A DNA stretch of 64,000 nucleotides, taken from Artemisia argyi. Lineage: Eukaryota > Streptophyta > Magnoliopsida > Asterales > Asteraceae. The translations under genes and the position numbers were made by a program. Shown here one piece after another: positions 22,917 through 38,602 of the stretch (position 1 is its first letter; each line of letters starts with the position of its first letter). Where the stretch lies: the NCBI GenBank assembly GCA_030686995.1, contig CM060709.1, positions 129,238,373-129,302,372 of the forward strand, given 5' to 3'. The notes beneath the pieces were generated by a model. That model did no database searches, had not been told where the DNA came from, and was given only the letters and a program-made list of their open reading frames with translations.

Positions 22917-25900
22917 TGGTGTGTGCGTATTCATACACCTTTTCTTTACTAAATACCGGACCTAAAATGACCAAAAACCCGATCATAAATGCCAAATATA
23001 TGTTGTTTTTATGTTTTTGATTGTGCAGGTATGGATATTGTGTAAATGGACAAAATTGAGCCAAAAACGACAGTACGAGCATGAGATAATGGAAAGAGTG
23101 TTAAAGAGCCGAGGTCGGGATGCAATTTTCATTATGGATCACTATTATGCTCAGAAAGTCAAAAATTAGTCCTTGAAGTTTCAACAAATGACAAAAAGAG
23201 CCCTTGGATTAATTTACACTTTCAGTCCCTAAAGTTATTCAATTTTGCAACTTAATCCTAAAACTACAACCTTATTAATACTTCACTACTAAGATTATAA
23301 CCTGATTTCTATAACCCAATCCAATCTCTTAAACACCAAGCCCACCACTTCATTATCCAAGCCCAATCCAACAATAAAACCCAAACCCGATCCACCCTAT
23401 ACCTCTGGTCAAACCTCCATCAACCCGGTCAACTAATAAATATAATTACCCTTTCAGTTAAACACTTCCCGCCCCCCCCATTCACCCATTTACTGTACAA
23501 CGAGGAACCCTAACTTTTACTCCATACAAATTCACTAAGATTAAGGGTATTTAGGACAACTAGCTTGCATTTCTAGAAGCTTGATAACGTGTCAGAAGGG
23601 ATGATACCAAGGGAATGCCATGCTGTTCATTTGAAGCTTTGTGATTGGTGGGAACACCTCACCAAAGTGATCCAAGGGATGTGAGTGAGCTTGTGATGAT
23701 TGGGATTTGATCTATGGTTGATATTAGAGATCCAGAAGTTTCAGAAGCCTACGCTCCTCACCTGAGCTCAGCTATAAATAGCACTTCTCACCCACGAATT
23801 TGAGCTGTTAGATTCTTAGGAGTAAAAGTAGTATAGTGTAGTTAATTTTAGCTTAATTGTTTAGCTTTTATAAAGTTTAGTGAATTTACTCTTTAAATTA
23901 CTCAAGCATTGTAACCATTTTCATATTAATAAAATCTGTTTTCATTTAGTTGCAATTAACTTTCAAAAGTCTTTCATTAGATCCATTAAACTTTCAAAGT
24001 TTAATATTACATGTGGTTATAAGCTCATTCAAGCTCCTTGATAGCTTGTTGGTAGCTCTCTTAGTTTACTTCTGCTTTAAATGATGAATGGTGAAATGGT
24101 CAATGAAAGTCAACTCGGGTATATAGATGATGTTCATGGTGGTTTATGGTGATTCAGAGGTGGTGAATGGGCCTATCTAAAGATAGGCCTAGATCAAGTG
24201 AACTCTCTGTTCAGCTGAGAGTAGGATTTGTAAGATTCTCATTTCAATTTTTACTCAGTTTCGTTTACTCAAGTTATTTAGTGTAGCTCGTTGTTACTTG
24301 ATTGAATTCTGTTTTTAATTTGTTTAATGTAGTTATATTTCAGCTTAACTAATGATTGGTAGTGATGTTTAGAGTATTCAGTGATAATGCATTTAATAGC
24401 TTTGATTCTGCCTTAATTCTACTTGATCTGTAATCCTGAGTTTTTTATGTTCATTATTGTTGTTTGCTATTATCATGGTCTCAATAGTTGTCTGTGAACT
24501 CAACTGGATCATTAGTTCAAGTTTTAGTTGTTTGAATCTGATTATGATAGTGCAATTATGGTTTATAGGGGTGTTTGGATTGCTAGCATTCTGTGTGAAC
24601 TTGTTGTTTCATGTGCATCCTTCCTGCATAATTACACCACATTAGTAATAGGAAGCTTATTTCAAGCATTTAATTCATAGGTTTAAGGTAAAAAGTCAGA
24701 TATTAGAACTTAAGCCCCTATCAGTAGATAATTTAGATTTTCAGTAGCTGCAACTTTAGATCTTAGCTTTAAATAATTGCACTTAGGATAATTCAACCTT
24801 AGATTAGGTTAATATTACATAGTGAATAAGCTGGAATCATCAGAGTTTCAATAAAGTCAAAGTTAGTTAGCATTTAAAAAGTCAAAACCAAGGGTAGAAG
24901 TGCTTGAACAGGATCTGATCCAAGATTGATTTGAGGCATCATATGGTTTGAAGGTTACTTGAAATTGAATCTGGGGTCAATTCAAAGTGCAAACTTAATA
25001 ATAGTTCATAATCAAGTAATTCCAAACACATTTGCTGGTTCAAATTTGATTTGCAAAATAGCTCTTTCAACGTGCTTTAAATATTTGAGCAGACAAGCGT
25101 TTTTGGAATTATCTGATCTGGGCTTAAATTGAGTGAGCAATTGGTTTTAAAATTTAGGGCTTTTAGGTTTGGGAGTAGTTTTTGTTATAAGGTCCAAGTA
25201 TCAGCTTTTGTTTTTGAACAATTAGCTTTTTCCTTGCTGCTAGAGTAGCTTAAAGTAGGGTGGTCTAGCTTTTATTTCTGTTTCTATATTGAGACTGCCA
25301 TAGTACTTTTCAGCTTATTATATGTGCTTGTCTGGTTGAATTTAGCTGTAATTAGCTTTTATAAATGTGTTTGACTAGTTGTGAGCTTCTGGTAGCTTAT
25401 TGCACAGTTCTGTTTATTAATTAGCTTATTCACCAACTGCTTATTGTATGCATCTAGTGCTTCTGTGTTATCTTTCATCATATCTGAGCATTACTGAGTT
25501 TGTTTTGTATCATATTACATCTGTGTTATCAATTTGGTTTAGTTTTGTGGCAAGTGCTTATAAATAAGCACTTGCCATAAGCTGATTTAACCCAAATTAG
25601 CACTTCTGCTTGATATTTTCTTTTCAAAATTTTTCTGCAAGCTTTTTATAATATTCTAGATTTTCTGTAAATATTTCATATTTTTCTGAGTTGATTTGAT
25701 ATTTTTCTTAATTTTTCTTCAATTATAATAAATTTTACATCATTTTTAATATTCAAAAATCAATAAAAAATCAGAAAAAGCCTTTAAAAATACAAAAATA
25801 TTTTAGAAAATTATTTTATAATATTTTAGATTTTTTAGAATAGATTTTATAATTTTCCCATTATTTTTCACATTTTCCTTTATTTTTAATTACTTTTTAA

Positions 25901-26312
25901 TTCAATAAATAGAAAATAAATAAAAAGCAAAAAAAAAATATTTTTCTTTTTCTCAAAATTCTTTTTAGTTGTTTAAGGTTTTTAGAAAATTGTTCCACAT
26001 TTGTAGGATCATTTTTAGTATAAAAGTCACGTTTTATTTCGTACGTTACGTTTAATAATCGCGTTTACATTTCCGTTTTCTAATTTTAGATATGTGTGCA
26101 TATATAGCTTGTACTTTCTGCATTATTTCATCATTTCTTTTTATAATTTGAATTTCTATATCACAATTTTCACATTTCACTTTTCATAACACGATTTACG
26201 AACCGATATTTCGAGATTTCATTCAACTTTCGTTGGGAGAACGACCCGGAGAAATATTTTCCTAAGTATTTTCTTCGGAAAAATAAACCTATACTATAAA
26301 ACGACTAAATCA
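22917..26312 (+). mobile_element. Element A 3' LTR (3396 bp)
   Basis: Starts TGGTGTGTGCG, ends AAATCA, followed by the ATGAA duplication. It keeps an intact TATAAATA at 23773-23780 within GCTATAAATAGC. The TATA palindrome is at 25548-25577. No gene. Confidence 0.92.
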
Positions 26313-26428
26313 ATGAACCTATAACCCATGATACAACAAATAAACTAACTGATAAACCTATGATAACATAATAGTTAAAATAGACAAACTGATGAACCTA
26401 TAACCTATGGTAACACAAATAAACTAAC
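26313..26428 (+). repeat. Minisatellite core of repeat X, second part
   Basis: GATGAACCTATAACC-type units between the end of element A and solo LTR C. The first five bases are A's duplication and the last five (CTAAC, 26424-26428) are C's. Confidence 0.85.
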
Positions 26429-27115
26429 TGTAACACCCCCAAAAACGAACAATACTTCGGAAGACTTATATTGACAGCGGGAGACTTTGGGGTATTATAT
26501 CGAGGATCTTTGTCATAATTATAGAAAACGACTCTAATGAGACGTTTTAAGTTTTATTTAAAATACCAAATATCCATATTTCCAAGATGTTTCATTATTC
26601 AACAACAAGTTAAATGTGGGCTATGAACTCACCTTAGTAGTGCAACCAAATGGGGATTGTCAATCCCTAATAGATCTATTCACAATTATTTACGTTCACC
26701 CTGCAAGTGATTAAGGTTCATGATCGAGAGACTTTTGGAAATAGCTACTTAAGCAATAACATTATCAAGAAAATACTTGTGTTCGGTTTTTAAGCATGTA
26801 TCCCCCCCACAAAAACAAGTTAAATGTGCGCTATGAACTCACCTTAGTAGTGCAGTAGAATAATCGTAATCTCAACGATGCAAGGCAACGGCTTCACACA
26901 CAACCTAAAAGATATGGCAAGTTTTAGTTTCTAAGTCTCGTTTTATTGCGAACATTAGTTATTAGTCATGAATAAATCATACTGTGTATAGGTGATGTGT
27001 TACGACGTAGAAGAAAAAGAAAATAATTACGTATTTTTTTATCGTTTAAAATTTGATTATAGTTATACAAATTTTAGACGTATATTTATTAGTTAATTTT
27101 ATAAATTTATTACCT

Positions 27116-27217
<102 letters not shown>

Positions 27218-27432
27218 CTAGAGGCGTTTGACTATTTTTTGCCACATATTCATGGTCAATGCCCAGTCATTTCCACGTCAATGCCCAGTCATCATGTTTG
27301 CCCAGTCATCATGTTTTGAGTGCCATGTCATCAGATTTGTATTAAATTTTTTTCCATATTTAATTTAATTTACATAATTTGTATTAAAAAAATTTCAAAT
27401 CCGTAGACATTGTTTTGCAAATTTAAAATTTA

Positions 27433-27498
27433 GGCAGCATGATTCGAACCATGGATCTCTTGATTATTTATCAAGATTTTTTACCACTAGACCAAGCT
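27433..27498 (-). other. Degenerate tRNA-like segment (SINE-like)
   Basis: On the minus strand: A box-like TGGTCTAGTGGT (27494-27483) and B box GGTTCGAATC (27450-27441). Between them is an imperfect anticodon-arm-like hairpin TCTTGAT-AAATA-ATCAAGA. The acceptor stem does not pair. Confidence 0.45.
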
Positions 27499-28297
27499 AA
27501 TTTTTGAATTACATCTTGCAAAATTAAATATGTAATGTTTACCAAGTATTATCATACATATCTTTTCTTTACATATAGTTTCACAATAACTATAAAACTT
27601 ATGCAGAACATTTTTTAGGGTTTTTGTTGAACCGATCATATACAGAGAAAAGTTACCACTCTTTTCCCACATAACCCTAATGATGCTTTGTTACTGTGTG
27701 TTTCTTTGCAGGCTTTTTGCATGTTATACGTCTTCTTTGCAGGTTAGTCATATTATTTTAACACATTTTTTAGTTGTTTGTAGGCTACATGGCAATTAAC
27801 TTAATCACAGTGTTCCATTGTGAATCATGATTTTTTTTCTTCTTCTTTTTCTTTTATTATTCATGAGCTTCTTAATACAAAGATAAATCGACAACTTCTG
27901 CTTCTGTTGCTAATCTCTACCAAAATCAACCAAAGGTAAATTTGTTATCAATTTTAGTATTATTCTACGAATTTGTCTCAATATAATTAATGTTTGGTTT
28001 TAGGTTATTGTTTGCAGCTTTGATTGTGTATTTTTACATTTAATGTTATTGTATCATCTTCTTCTCATTCAATTAGCTAGCATGGGAACTATGCATTGTT
28101 TTTTGACTGGGAGCAATTGCCTCTAGAAACGGTCATTGTCATCTGCAACTTTACTATGATACAAGTACTTATAAGATACTTACACTTTCACCAATTGGCA
28201 TGCTTTAATGTATCTATCTGTGTATTTTCTTAATGTTGTATCTTATGCACACTATATTAATATATGATTATGTCCTAAACCCACGGGAAAGTAGCTA

Positions 28298-29560
28298 ATG
28301 ACAAAACCACAGGGCACTAATTTAGCCACTTTAAAACCCACAGACATAAACAAGGCCTTACACGTCAAAGTATATTACAAATGGACTGTCACAAACAAAG
28401 AATCGAAGCTGGTATTGTTTTGCTGCATGCTGCTTGACCAACAGGTATCATACACTTTCTTTTGTTGTTTACCAAAACTCCAGCCGCTTTGAGTACCTTT
28501 ACTATATAGCATAAAGATGCTGCAAATTAAATTTTTGGTCAACAAACAGGGCGGCGCTATCCAAGCAAATATCAGTTTACAAGAAAAAGATAGATTGGAT
28601 AACAGCCTTGGTCTAAATGGAACATATACAATCACAGGTTTTGTTTTCCAGGATCGTGCAAATCATTACAAACACTGCCTCACACGCTCTGCTTGGCACT
28701 TGGTAAATATACCAACGTGTACACATACTCTGGCACAGGATTCCCAGCACATCACTTCAACTCTGTTCCCTATAATGAACTGTATGCAAAGGTTAACTCC
28801 AAAGAAGGAGTGCTTACAGGTACACCGTAACAATAGCTATAAAATTTATTTGAATGCAATACTTAATAATAAATTGAATGCTATCAGATTATGTTGGTCG
28901 CGTGCAATACGTGAGTGGACTACGAGATAAAGGGACCCCAACAAGAAAAGTTGTTGTATGGTAGGATATCGGTATTCAGAATCTCGAGTTAGTATCACTT
29001 CAGTACTCTTTTACCTAAATATTTATGATACTATCACCTAAAGGTTCGTGCAAATACTTAGAGGAGACAGCGTCAGATTTACTCTATGGGGTGACAAGCA
29101 TGTGCTTTTGATATCGAAGAATATGAGCGTGCTAAGCCGCCGGTCATCATTGCAATTAGCTCATGTTGGGTAAAGACATATGGTGGTGAGTATATTTTTG
29201 ATATAATTTTTGTAGCCAACAAACAATTTAGTCTCATAACTATGAACATGCCACCTGCAGGTTTACAACTTTCAAAATCACCCGCGACGCACTACTACTT
29301 CAATCCTGATATACCTGAAACCCATGAGATACTCACAGTGTAATGACCATTTCATACAATCAGTAATAGTAAAACAAATGACTTCTACAGATTCACTTAC
29401 CCGTGTCTTACACCCTAGGTACGAACATTTCTTTGAGGCACCGACAATACAGAATGTTCAGCACCAGAGGTTTGCAGATATAGAACGAGAAAAAACAAAA
29501 AAATTAGGCTCACATCAGTGACCTTCAGCGCGAAGATCCCCAACAACAAAGGGTATTATT
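28298..29560 (+). pseudogene. RPA70-like OB-fold gene fragment inside Helitron H1
   Basis: Exon-like blocks in order: LKPTDINKALHVKVYYKW to LLDQQ, donor at 28445; GGAIQANISLQEKDRLD from 28550 through NVYTYSGTGFPAHHF and VPYNELYAKV to a GT at 28820; DYVGRVQYVSGLRDKG from 28888; RGDSVRFTLWGDK and YERAKPPVIIAISSCWVK around 29060-29180; THYYFNPDIPETHEIL at 29290-29340. The order and wording match plant replication protein A large-subunit DNA-binding domains, a family often carried by plant Helitrons. At least two frameshifts (near 28665 and 29105) and an in-frame TAG (near 28960) break it. Confidence 0.7.
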
Positions 29561-30654
29561 CCACCTACTTCAATAATTTTTAACAGCTAAACGTGACTCA
29601 CGTACATTTGGTTATTGTCACAGAATGTTCGATTTACAGTGATAGCAACAATTGATACTGTGTTTTTATTTCTTCGAACAACAAACGATGGAGCTCCAGG
29701 AACTTTATTATTCACATATGCTAATAACTTGCAAGTTTAACTGAGAAGCTTGAGAAGACAGAGGTAAAAGAGCTGATATTAAAAGAGGTAAGTACCCAAT
29801 GATAACGAGCAACGGTTCTACTTTCTATGGTAAAATAGCTGATATTAAAAGGTAAATGGCCCTAATTTATCATATTATACTTTTTGTTGGTATTTAGAAA
29901 TAGCATAGTGGGTCGTTTGGATAATGGTTGAGATAATTTGGTTTTTGTATGGGCACCGATATTAAATATTCAAGCATTTTGACACAAAGTGTTGAGATTG
30001 CTAAGCTTTTTACGAACTGGAAGATGTTGTTGATCGAGCCGGCAGCGTGGCCGAGTAAGGATGATATACAAGAGGGTATCATATTAAAAGACCTGGATCT
30101 GGCTTATGATTCCATATGGACAAGTCACTGCGTGATGCGCTTGTCAAGTAAGTTATTTGACAGCTTTGGCATCTTGAAAATTTCAAGAATAATAAGAATT
30201 ATTAACTCCTTTAGTAGGAAGATGTCAGAGGAATGTGATAGCTTTGAACTTCTCGGATTTGACCTTTAACATTGCCATGCAGAATTCAGTATCATCAGTA
30301 TGGATGGCACAACCTAAATTAACTGATACACCCTTCAAAAAAAATAATCATGAGGGTTGCAATTTTTCACGGACTCCTTTCGAATCTTTTGCAGATAGAT
30401 CCAACTAGACTGCGCTTATCTCGAATCTCAAAAGATTATAGATTACAGCCTTCTTCAGGGATTGCATTTGAGACGAATTTGCGTCCCGTTCACAACATGA
30501 TTCATGACACAGGTATTGTATATTTCTTGATGTATTCTTTTATGTTTGTAATCGTTTAATGATATTTTTGTTTGCAGGGGGTTGCAGATCAATCACGATC
30601 AAACAATGTTTTTTTTTTGTTTTTTTTTTCAAATCGGTAACTAACAAATCTATT
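29561..30654 (+). other. Helitron H1 interior, captured sequence of unknown origin
   Basis: A 106-codon frame at 29949-30269 and a 69-codon frame at 30350-30559 show gene-like composition but no motif I can name. Possibly further exons of captured genes. Confidence 0.35.
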
Positions 30655-31240
30655 TCATGTATGTGGTCGGCCAAGTGTTGCAAGAATCATCCGCTGGCCC
30701 TTAGTGTGATTGGCGGTTCGCTAAAGGGGAAACCAATTGCACGATGGCAAAGTTTGTTCAGTGAAATGTCTAAAAGGATGCCATCTGTTTGGGAAAAGCT
30801 TGATCTTATATTACATTCTCTAAAAAAACATTGCATCGGTTTAAGGATCAGGCTAAAATCAAGCAATGTAATATGGGCATGGGATGATTTCCTGAAGATC
30901 AAAAAATAGACGCTACAACGCTTATTGTCTTATAGATATGTGGGTATACAAGCACGGTGAAGATGGATTAGCCACCCAAAACATCCTCTTGGAACTCTCT
31001 TCTAGAAACCTTGCAACTTTGTTCCCAATAAGGTACATATGCTCCTTATTTAACAGCTGGTAGGAATATACTATCATTGGGTTATAATTTGTATCAGATT
31101 GCATGAAACATGTACCTGTTATTCTAATTTTTTTCTAAAGGCAACATAATGTTCCTACTACTGCCTACCATTATGAAGAGGAATCATTTATGCAGCACGA
31201 TATGCTGAGAGCGCTAGCTATTCTGTTATCGTAACAGGTG
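30655..31240 (+). pseudogene. RPW8/ADR1-type NLR (NB-ARC) fragment in Helitron H1
   Basis: CKNHPLALSVIGGSLKGKP at about 30675-30735 matches the GLPLA block of NB-ARC domains. PEDQKIDATTL at 30890-30925 matches the FPEDQRI block, and QHDMLRALAI at 31193-31222 matches the MHD-region block in the QHD form typical of RPW8-type NLRs. The order is correct over about 550 bp. Small frameshifts and an intron-like gap separate the blocks, and there is no P-loop or LRR. It is a captured fragment, not a working resistance gene. Confidence 0.65.
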
Positions 31241-33590
31241 TGATTGATCACGTTATGACCATTATTTTTCTTTAAATTTTACAGGCCATAACATGTCACG
31301 AACTACGGTTGTGATGCCGGCTGTTTCACCCATCCTCCTCATCCATCTAAGATTTAAGAGCGAACGGATTGGGTGCACACTTATGATGAATTGGTACGTA
31401 TCTGTATTCCCTATACACACCACAATATACTCGAATATGTACTACTGCATGCCTCAAGTATAATAGAACTGGTGATCTCCCTTTTACACTTCTTTAAACA
31501 TGTATATTAATTATTCTAATAAGAATTTCCAGCACTTCATTGGTAATGTTCATTCAAATACATGTATTTTGTTCATGCCAACAAAAGAACGACGATCTTA
31601 ATCGAGTGACATCGGGGATAAGTGATCAAATCATTTTCGACACCGGCAGCTTCATCATTAATTGCTATTGTTACTGGTAACATTTATAATTGCGTGTATG
31701 TACATTTGTTAATATTTTTTTGTGATTCTCAATGTACACCAGATTTTCAAATATGTATATGCTGATCATTTTGAATACATGACAGTGAAGGATACTGAAA
31801 AACTAGCTTTTAATGATAATGGTGGTGTGATGACGAATAACAGTTACCTTAAAAGTGAAGCCAGAAGTTCATTATTGTTGTCTCGGCTCTACTTCTTAAC
31901 CTCAAAAAGGTAAAAATTTGAGTAACTTATGAAGACACAAACTTAATGTAATGATACATAAGATGCATGGTTCAATTATCTAGAGATTTTCTTGCTGTTA
32001 TCCTATGTTGCTTTTTGCAGCTTCACTTCACGTGGGGTATCTTGATACATTCTAAATGCCCATGACTGTTGGTGATTGCAGGTCCGTACTTGAATCACGA
32101 GAAGCAGTGGTATAACGCCTGGCGAGCAATCTGCGATAACTTTCAGTGAAAATGGGAGACTTACTAATGGGTCAGACGTAAGTTTCAAACGTTACCTATT
32201 TTCTTTCTCTAGGTTTTTAGGGTTCTAAATCTTTTAAATACATAGTACGACTCCCATAAGCATCTAAAAGAGTTTACCAACAGGAATAAAAAGAATGATC
32301 AGATTATGTACCAAATTTAACGAATCATAAGTAACCAAATTGGGGTTACATATTCTTAGAATCTGTAATAAGATACAGACAACAAAAGTTTACAAACTAA
32401 AATTAACTGCAGTCATCATATTCAGTCATATAACGTTGGTCGTCATGCTTTGTTTTTTTATAAATCTCTAACCATCTTTAGCTCCTTCATATACTTTTAC
32501 AAAAGCTTAAGGGAAATTTGTGTTGCTTCCGTACACTGAGCTGTTTTCACTTTTTCTTACGAGAATTTGCAGCAGTTGCTTTAGTATTGCGTTATGATGG
32601 ACTTTTTGGCTCCAATGGTCTTTAGTATTGCGTTACTTTCTTTGGCACATTCTAAGTGTCTGAAGTTGCTTTCATCTTTAGTGCCTCCATATTTTGATAA
32701 AAAGTTCATGAAAAAATTGTGCTGCTGGTGCCTACTGTATTAGAAGTGAAAATAGTAAGATTATTGTATATGTCATTCAGATAAAGGCTTACTATTTGTC
32801 CTGTTAAATTATACTTCAATCGACGTATTTACCTTCAACTTATGCTTATAAAACTTGCTTCCTCAAGCGACTATAATGTAGGATTACCTTAATAGAATAT
32901 AATATAAAATAAGTTAGAGCTTTAAATGTTGGTATAGCCAGGTCATAATGTTGAAGGGCAAAAACTATGAAGTATTGGTCAAACTAAAATATAGAATGAA
33001 CTTATAGCACATCATCATTTTATGTCTGTTTTCAAGTCCATGAAATTTTGTTCACTTTGAAATAATATTTGTTGGTGACATCTTATGCAACTCAAGATAT
33101 TGTCAAACAATTGCAGCATGACACGTTTATTTTATTATTTCATATTGTTGTGTTTCCAGATTGGAAGGATGAGGAAAAAATGAGTTCTAAGGATCTAAAA
33201 TACACGAAGGACTATATTATAATGTTAATTTACTATTCTATGAACCTGTTATGTTATTGATCCCTTCACCTCCATTAGGTATGGACCTAATTACCAAGGC
33301 GAGGTTATTGTTGTGTCTTTCTTTCTTTTAGCCATGCCAAAAAAATTTGCATTGGTCATTGAGTTGAGAAACATTTGACCCTTTAAGCTATATTTTATAT
33401 ACTTCACCGACTAGAATTAAACATAACCCATTTGACCCATTTATAATTTATATTTTTTTTACGTGATCTAGCCGGTCCATTAACAAACGAAACAACAATA
33501 TCCTTAACAACCAAAACTCAGTTAAGTAAAACCACCAACTTCTTACCTTTAAATAAATAAAATTAATGTATATTAAAACATTCAAATAAT

Positions 33591-33594
<4 letters not shown>
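31241..33594 (+). other. Helitron H1 interior, mostly intronic/non-coding
   Basis: AT-rich with one exon-like piece at about 32100-32178 (ITPGEQSAITFSENGRL, ending at a GTAAG donor) that I cannot assign. Otherwise no ORF with recognisable content. Confidence 0.4.

Positions 33595-33630
<36 letters not shown>
33595..33630 (+). repeat. Poly(A) tract, 36 bases
   Basis: Homopolymer near the 3' end of Helitron H1. Confidence 0.95.
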
Positions 33631-33631
<1 letters not shown>

Positions 33632-33685
33632 ATACTTCAAAAACAAATCCCCGTTAAGTAAAGCCATCAAAAGTAAAATTATAAA

Positions 33686-36330
<2,645 letters not shown>

Positions 36331-36357
36331 CTAACCTATGAACCTATGATAACATAA

Positions 36358-36928
36358 CTAGCAGGGTACCCGCGCGTTGCAGCGGCGGGTACCCTGAAAT
36401 TAAATTTTTCGGTGAATCATGTAGTTTAGTTTATTATGTTCTTTTTGATAATAAATTTACGGATATCAAGAATTTCGTTTAGGCCGTGCCCATTCGGGCT
36501 CAACCCTGTTTGGCCCACACTCGTTCGGGCTCAAGCCCATTTAGCCCATTGTCCGTTCGGGCCTGAATATTTGTATAATGTGTTTTATTATTTGTATTAG
36601 TGACATTTAATGTAGGAATTGTGTTTAATTTGGTTGTACAATATGCTTGATAATTTGTATTTGTGATATAAGGGGTGTTTTAATAATTGTATTAATTGTA
36701 TTTATTGACCAATTAATTAATTGATTACATTAAATATCATTAATGTGGTGTTTTTTTTAATATGTGCATTAAAGTGATGTACACTATGCTTCTTGTCTTG
36801 TAAGTCTGAAAATTATGTTCATTAAAATGGTGTGCATGCATCTTTCCTATTAAAGAAATGTTTTTGGTCTTAAACATTTTAAGACTTCTAAATATAGATG
36901 TCCTAAATACATTATAAGGTAGTATAGA
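36358..36928 (-). mobile_element. Helitron H2, 571-bp non-autonomous element
   Basis: On the minus strand it begins TCTATACTACCTTATAATG at 36928 and ends with a GGGTACCCGC...GCGGGTACCC hairpin followed by CTAG at 36361-36358. The host bases are A (36357) and T (36929), as expected for A/T insertion. Joining the flanks gives GATAACATAATAGATAAAAT, which matches the related X unit at 26350-26385. No coding capacity. Confidence 0.9.
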
Positions 36929-37260
36929 TAGATAAAATAGACAAACTGATGAACCTATGATAACATAATAGTTAAAAGTCAATAACTGATGAACCACAAA
37001 AATTAATGAACCTAACTGATGAACCCATAATTAATGAACCAAAAAATCAATGAACCTAACTGATGAACCTATAATTATAGGTTCATCAGTTAGTCAATAA
37101 CTGATAAACTAATGGATGAACCTATAATTAATGAACCTAACTGATAAACCTATAATTATAGGTTCATCAATTAGTTAATAACTGATAAACTAACTGATAA
37201 ACCTATAATTAATGAACAAAAAAATTAACAATTAAAAAATATCACGTTTTTAATCTTACA
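36929..37260 (+). repeat. Minisatellite core of repeat X, right part
   Basis: GATGAACCTATAATTA-type units, two of them fused head-to-head into long palindromes (37056-37093 perfect, 37137-37174 imperfect). Confidence 0.8.
37056..37093. repeat. 38-bp perfect palindrome
   Basis: The left half is CTAACTGATGAACCTATAA and the right half is its exact reverse complement, with no spacer. Confidence 0.9.
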
Positions 37261-37976
37261 TTAATAAAATGATTAATGATTCATTGTAGTACGAAAAATT
37301 GGCAGAATTACATGTATATCCTTGAAAATTTCAAAAATTACATATATATCCTTTTTACTAGTTTTTTATACATAAAGTACAATGCTTTTAATGCATCAAA
37401 AGGATATATGTGTAATTTTTAAAATTTTCAAGGATATATATGTAAATGCCCCCAAAAAATTAATGCATTAAACGCGATTTTAACATTAAAAATCTAAGCT
37501 AGACAATTTATCAAACACGTTGTGTGCAACAAATATGACTAAAATGTCATCTTTAACGTATGATATCTCACTCATATGTAACCGAATTTGAGTGATTCAA
37601 AAACCTGTGTAAAGAGTGAACTAAATGCTTTAACTTTCATGTTTTAAGTTTTTCACGATTCAAAATTTATGAGGGTCAAAAATAGGGTCGAAAGTGCAAA
37701 AAAAAAATGAAAAAAGTTTCAAAATTTTTGAAAAAAAGTTATACCAAATTAAAGAGGATTAAATTTTAAAAATTATGGTGAAATCGGTTTTTTTCAAAAA
37801 GTTTGTTGTTTGTGAGTTATGTGCGTTTGAAGTTTAAGGGTGAAAAGGAAAAGTGGGTCAAATGACCTTTTTACCCCTGGGCGGATTTGTTTGAATAAAA
37901 TAGGATGGTGGACACATGTCGAAATGCTGAGTGACTTTTTAAACTTTGTAAAATTTCTCACTTTTTAAATGATCCG
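37261..37976 (-). repeat. Right arm of palindromic repeat X
   Basis: Inverted relative to 2271-2919, from ATTAATCATT-type inner sequence to the outer GATCC. It is interrupted by a 150-bp MITE at 37301-37450. No coding potential. Confidence 0.65.
37301..37450. mobile_element. 150-bp MITE with long terminal inverted repeats
   Basis: The left end GGCAGAATTACATGTATATC and the right end GATATATATGTAAATGCC are inverted, with complementarity over about 55 bp per side. Flanking GAAAAATT and AAAAAATT probably represent an 8-9 bp target duplication; arm X at 2871-2890 shows the uninterrupted site. The superfamily is uncertain (MULE or hAT by duplication size). Confidence 0.7.
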
Positions 37977-38137
37977 CTACCTGTATCGTTAACCTATCAA
38001 ATAACTTAGGGGCCAAAGATGTACACATCAATGAAAGTTTGAATTATGTACCAAATACCTACTGGGTCGAACAAAGCAAGCTCAATATTGTATAACATAT
38101 GTATGATTTTATAAAAATTATTGAAGCTTAATATATA

Positions 38138-38391
38138 CTACCTCCGTCCCAAAATTATTGTCCCCTATTGACTTTTTCGGTATTTACTTTTCAACTTTAA
38201 CTTTAAGTATTTTTGTTTATATTACTTAATACTTGATACAAAATATATGAACGAATTGAGTTTTAAATGTATTTTCATTTGGTATAACTTTTATCAAAAA
38301 ATATACAACACAAACAAAAATATTTATAGTCAAAGTTGAGAAAGAAAGACCGAAAAAGTCAATAAGGGACAATAATTTTGGGACGGAGGGA

Positions 38392-38392
<1 letters not shown>
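38138..38392. mobile_element. Stowaway (Tc1/mariner) MITE
   Basis: CTACCTCCGTCCCAAAATTA at the left and TAATTTTGGGACGGAGGGAG at the right, flanked by TA dinucleotides. 255 bp, the classic Stowaway end signature. Confidence 0.93.
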
Positions 38393-38458
<66 letters not shown>

Positions 38459-38550
38459 AAAACTTTCAAAATGAACCTTTAACATGCCAAATAACTTTTA
38501 AAACTATCTAAATTTTTTTAATAATCTACGCAAAAAATAGTACCACATGG

Positions 38551-38600
<50 letters not shown>
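38393..38600. repeat. (TA)n tract and poly(A) tract
   Basis: (TA)n at 38393-38455 directly follows the Stowaway element. A 46-base A run is at 38555-38600. Confidence 0.95.

Positions 38601-38602
<2 letters not shown>

Larger units (their letters stand above)
3455..26312 (+). mobile_element. Element A: non-autonomous Ty3/Gypsy-like LTR retrotransposon
   Basis: Both LTRs start TGGTGT and end AAATCA. They are flanked by a perfect 5-bp duplication ATGAA (3450-3454 and 26313-26317) within repeat X. The 5' LTR is 3455-4027 plus 15834-18656, split by element T; the 3' LTR is 22917-26312, about 3.4 kb each. The primer binding site at 18662 resembles the tRNA-Asp type. The internal region is only about 4.26 kb and has one Cys-rich acidic ORF with no reverse transcriptase, RNase H or integrase, so the element must have been mobilised in trans. 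The polypurine tract is at 22908-22912. Confidence 0.88.
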
